Below are positions 5,978-8,287 of a DNA stretch of 8,287 nucleotides, piece after piece. Source of the DNA: CAZFQG01 sp964520785 (GTDB taxonomy: Bacteria; Planctomycetota; Planctomycetia; Pirellulales; Thermoguttaceae); NCBI GenBank assembly GCA_964520785.1, contig CAZFQG010000239.1:1-8287 (forward strand). The letters run 5' to 3'. The notes under the pieces were generated by a model that made no database searches, had not been told where the DNA came from, and worked only from the letters and a program-made list of their open reading frames with translations. How positions within the stretch are numbered: position 1 is the stretch's first letter; each line of letters starts with the position of its first letter. The translations under genes and the position numbers were made by a program.

Positions 5978-7273
5978 ATGATGACTCAAGCGAATCTGAA
6001 CCGGCGTACGTTCTTGAAGACTTCGGCCTTGGGTGCCGCGGCCGCCACGGCGTTGGCGGTCCCGGCGGTTCACGCGGCGGGGGAGGAAACGATCAAGATC
6101 GGAATGATCGGTTGCGGAGGCCGCTGCTCCGGGGCCGCCGCGCAGGCGATGAAGGTCCACCCCAGCGTCCGGCTCGTCGCGATGGCGGACGTCTTTATGG
6201 ACCGCGTCCACGCGAGCCGGGCGGCGCTGCGGACGCAATCGCCGGAACAGGTTCAGGTCGACGACGACCACTGTTTCGCCGATTTCGAAGGATACAAGAA
6301 GGTCATCGAGGCGAGCGACGCGGTCCTCATCGCTTGCGCGTCGAAGTTCCACCCGATGTACTCCGAGGCGGCCGTCCAGGCCGGGAAGCACGTCTTCGTC
6401 GAAAAACCGCACGGAATTGACCCGGTCGGTGTCCGTCGAATGGAGGCCGCGTGCAAACTCGCCCAAGAAAAGGGGCTCAGCATCGTCTCGGGACTGCAAA
6501 GCCGTTACGACGCCGGCTGGCAGGAGACGATGAAGCGGATTTGGGACGGCGCCATCGGCGAGATTACGACGATCCAAGGTTGTTTCCTCCGTGGACCATA
6601 CCAACTGGTACAGCGCGACCCGAGATTGAGTGAGACGGAATACCAGTTCAGCAACTGGTACCACTTCGCGTGGCTCTCCGGCGACGACGTCACCCAGTCG
6701 CTCGTCCACAACGTCGATAGGGCGTCCTGGGCGATGCAGGAGAAAATGCCGGTGCAGGCGTTCGGCCTGGCCGGGCGGTCCTCTTCGTTCGGGGAGGTCT
6801 ACGGCGATATGTTCGACCACCACACGGCCGTTTACGAGTACGAAAACGGCGCGCGGATGTACGCCATGTGCCGCACCCAGTTGAACTGCCACAACTCGTA
6901 CAGCGATTTGTTCATCGGCACCAAGGGCCGGTGCGACCTGAACGCCTGCAAGATCGAAGGGGAAACGAACTGGCGGTACGAGGGGCCCAGGCCGAGCCCT
7001 TACGACCTGGAACAGGTTGCCTTCGTCGAATCGCTCCGCGGCGGAAAGCCGGTCAACAGCGGCCCCTACATGGCCAACAGCACGATGATCGGCGTCCTCG
7101 GCCAGATCGCCTGCTACACCGGCAAGATGGTCACCTGGGATCAGGCCTACAACGCCGAATTCCAGTTCGGACCACCGCCGGAGGAATCGACCTTCGCCAC
7201 TAAGCCCCCGGTCGAACTCGATGCCACCGGGAACTATCCGCTCCCCAGGCCGGGGATTACGAAGCTGGTTTGA
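5978..7273 (+). CDS. Gfo/Idh/MocA family oxidoreductase with Tat signal
   Basis: NAD(P)-dependent sugar oxidoreductase family; members oxidise or reduce a ring hydroxyl or keto group of sugars and inositols. The product has 431 residues. It begins with a twin-arginine signal, LNRRTFLKTSA (7-17), followed by an Ala-rich hydrophobic stretch and probable cleavage near VHAAG (31-35). The Rossmann domain starts at IKIGMIGCGGRCSG (39-52), with the dinucleotide glycines at 45, 47 and 48, then VAMADV (67-72). VEKPHGID (141-148) holds the conserved EKP lysine. The C-terminal sugar-binding half contains NWYHFAWLSGDDVTQSLVHN (226-245), whose HN is near the usual catalytic His, and a Trp/Tyr-rich region to the end. 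The first of two tandem ATGs is chosen because AGGAG lies 5 bases upstream. It is probably co-transcribed with the ThuA-like and hydrolase genes. The substrate is unknown; a 3-keto-glycoside role is inferred from its neighbours. Confidence 0.94.
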   Translation: MMTQANLNRRTFLKTSALGAAAATALAVPAVHAAGEETIKIGMIGCGGRCSGAAAQAMKVHPSVRLVAMADVFMDRVHASRAALRTQSPEQVQVDDDHCFADFEGYKKVIEASDAVLIACASKFHPMYSEAAVQAGKHVFVEKPHGIDPVGVRRMEAACKLAQEKGLSIVSGLQSRYDAGWQETMKRIWDGAIGEITTIQGCFLRGPYQLVQRDPRLSETEYQFSNWYHFAWLSGDDVTQSLVHNVDRASWAMQEKMPVQAFGLAGRSSSFGEVYGDMFDHHTAVYEYENGARMYAMCRTQLNCHNSYSDLFIGTKGRCDLNACKIEGETNWRYEGPRPSPYDLEQVAFVESLRGGKPVNSGPYMANSTMIGVLGQIACYTGKMVTWDQAYNAEFQFGPPPEESTFATKPPVELDATGNYPLPRPGITKLV

Positions 7274-7312
7274 GCCCTTGGTTCGCCGTTTCCCTTAGGA
7301 CGACATTCCGCC

Positions 7313-8287
7313 ATGCATGCCCATCGCCGCCTTTTGTGCCCATTCCTGCCGTATCTTCTTTTCGCCGGTTTCCTTCCGGCGGCTGAACTGACGAGGGTGT
7401 CCGTTACCAGTACCGCGGATGGAACCGAACAACCGGTCCACGTGATTCTCCCGGAAGGGTTCGATCCCAACGGAAAGCCCGTTCCCCTGCTCGTTTCGCT
7501 CCACACGTGGAGCAACGGCGTCGAACAGCGGCATCCGGTCGTGGAGCAGGAGGCGGCCAAACGAGGCTGGATCTGTCTGTCTCCCCAGTTTCGCGGGCCC
7601 AATCGTAATCCCGGAGCGTGTGCCTCCGCGGCCGCGAGGCAAGATATCTTGGACGCCGTCGACTGGGCGATCGCGACTTATTCCGTCGACAAAGACCGCA
7701 TCTACCTGACCGGCTCCTCCGGCGGAGGGCATATGGCGCTGGTCATGGCGGGCCGGCATCCAAATCGCTGGACGGCCGTCAGCGCGTGGGTTCCCATTAC
7801 CGATCTGGCCGCCTGGCAGCGATTCCACGGCGAAAAGAGTTACGGCAAAAACGTGATCGACGTGTGCGGCGGCAAGCCGGGCGACTCCCCCGAGGTCGAC
7901 AAACAGTATTATGAGCGTTCACCGATCCACTTCCTCCAAAACGCCGCCGGCTTGCCCCTGGAGATCGCGGCCGGAATTCACGACGGACACACCGGCTCGG
8001 TTCCCATCCGGCACGCGCTCGAGGCGTTCAACGTCATCGCGAAGGCGGTCCAAGCACCACTGGTGACGGAAGAGGAAATCCGGCAATTGAGCCGTCCCGA
8101 CGGGCGCCTCGCCCGGCCGAAGCCATCGGACCAGGAAGCCGATCCGACGTACAAAAGAGATATCTACCTGCGCCGCACGGCCGGCAAGGCACGAGTGACG
8201 ATCTTCGAAGGGGGCCACGAACGGCTGGATGAAGCGGCCGTGGAGTGGCTCAGCCGACAGGGCGCGACACAACCTCGGCCATGTCAC
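7313..8287 (+). CDS. Secreted alpha/beta hydrolase, prolyl-oligopeptidase/esterase-like, 3' end open
   Basis: Serine hydrolase of the alpha/beta fold. The frame runs from the ATG at 7313 through all 325 codons to the window edge without a stop, so the gene is incomplete or ends just outside. A signal peptide is likely: MHAHRRLL, a hydrophobic core to about 21, then a cut after PAA (22-24). The core has VPLLVSLHTWSNG (57-69), the region likely to form the oxyanion site; DKDRIYLTGSSGGGHMAL (126-143), with nucleophile Ser136 in GxSxGG; the candidate acid Asp224 in GIHDGHTGSVP; and the candidate base His302 in EGGHE. The Asp-to-His spacing of 78 residues is long and holds a charged insertion (about 250-292). 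AGGA lies 12 bases before the ATG, a loose ribosome site. It sits 39 bases after the oxidoreductase, in the same likely transcript. It could be an esterase removing acyl groups from a glycan, or a peptidase; I cannot decide. Confidence 0.88.
   Translation, partial: MHAHRRLLCPFLPYLLFAGFLPAAELTRVSVTSTADGTEQPVHVILPEGFDPNGKPVPLLVSLHTWSNGVEQRHPVVEQEAAKRGWICLSPQFRGPNRNPGACASAAARQDILDAVDWAIATYSVDKDRIYLTGSSGGGHMALVMAGRHPNRWTAVSAWVPITDLAAWQRFHGEKSYGKNVIDVCGGKPGDSPEVDKQYYERSPIHFLQNAAGLPLEIAAGIHDGHTGSVPIRHALEAFNVIAKAVQAPLVTEEEIRQLSRPDGRLARPKPSDQEADPTYKRDIYLRRTAGKARVTIFEGGHERLDEAAVEWLSRQGATQPRPCH

Noticed and set aside
5966..6892. A 308-codon minus-strand frame opposite the oxidoreductase
   Set aside because: It mirrors a strongly conserved Gfo/Idh/MocA coding region; the Arg/Val/His-rich product is an antisense shadow.
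5696..7273. Extended 525-residue form of the oxidoreductase
   Set aside because: The first 94 codons overlap the end of the ThuA-like gene in another frame; the Tat signal and AGGAG site fix the start at 5978.
7295..7828. Minus-strand frames at the right end (7234-7602, 7295-7828, 7919-8287)
   Set aside because: They lie antisense to the continuous secreted hydrolase frame that begins at 7313, which has a signal peptide and a GxSxGG nucleophile.
1..8287. CRISPR array, phage, toxin-antitoxin or defence system
   Set aside because: No direct repeats with regular spacing, integrase, transposase, nuclease or small paired toxin genes were seen on either strand.

Overview
The window is GC-rich, gene-dense bacterial DNA. 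It most likely comes from a planctomycete or a close relative. That is inferred from gene content: a Tat-signal Gfo/Idh/MocA oxidoreductase beside a secreted ThuA-like protein and a xylose-isomerase-like TIM barrel, plus a small membrane protein whose polar N-terminus carries a DPFASP motif, similar to the NPYASP-type motif I associate with planctomycetal membrane proteins. No rRNA, tRNA, transposase, integrase or CRISPR array is visible.

Left part (1-3294), surface-polysaccharide type genes. A DegT/DnrJ/EryC1 aminotransferase enters from the left edge and ends at 850. It converges on a 180-residue hypothetical four-helix membrane protein (946-1488, minus), with two small palindromes between the stop codons. 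After a 279-base gap comes a polytopic oligosaccharide flippase (1768-3294, minus). Aminotransferase and flippase together fit the edge of a locus that makes and exports a surface glycan.

Divergent control region (3295-3546). It separates the flippase from a rightward cluster. A promoter-like pair (TTGCGG, 18 bases, TATACT) precedes a TetR-family regulator, and an imperfect dyad covers the -10 element, a good candidate operator.

Right part (3547-8287), a rightward sugar-processing cluster. The order is TetR regulator, sugar phosphate isomerase/epimerase-like TIM barrel (4-base ATGA overlap), ThuA-like protein with a signal peptide (57-base gap with an extended -10-like site), Gfo/Idh/MocA oxidoreductase with a twin-arginine signal (71-base gap with a hairpin), and a secreted alpha/beta hydrolase still open at the right edge. 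The combination of oxidoreductase, ThuA and TIM-barrel isomerase recalls known pathways that oxidise the C3 hydroxyl of a glycoside to a keto sugar before cleavage (ThuA/ThuB of rhizobia; oxidoreductase plus isomerase-like C-deglycosylases). The best hypothesis is a TetR-controlled keto-glycoside catabolic module with three exported proteins and a cytoplasmic isomerase. The substrate cannot be read from sequence. I see no defence system or clearly unprecedented gene family; the less ordinary points are the operator dyad, the compartment split, the hydrolase insertion and an unexplained open frame downstream of the flippase.
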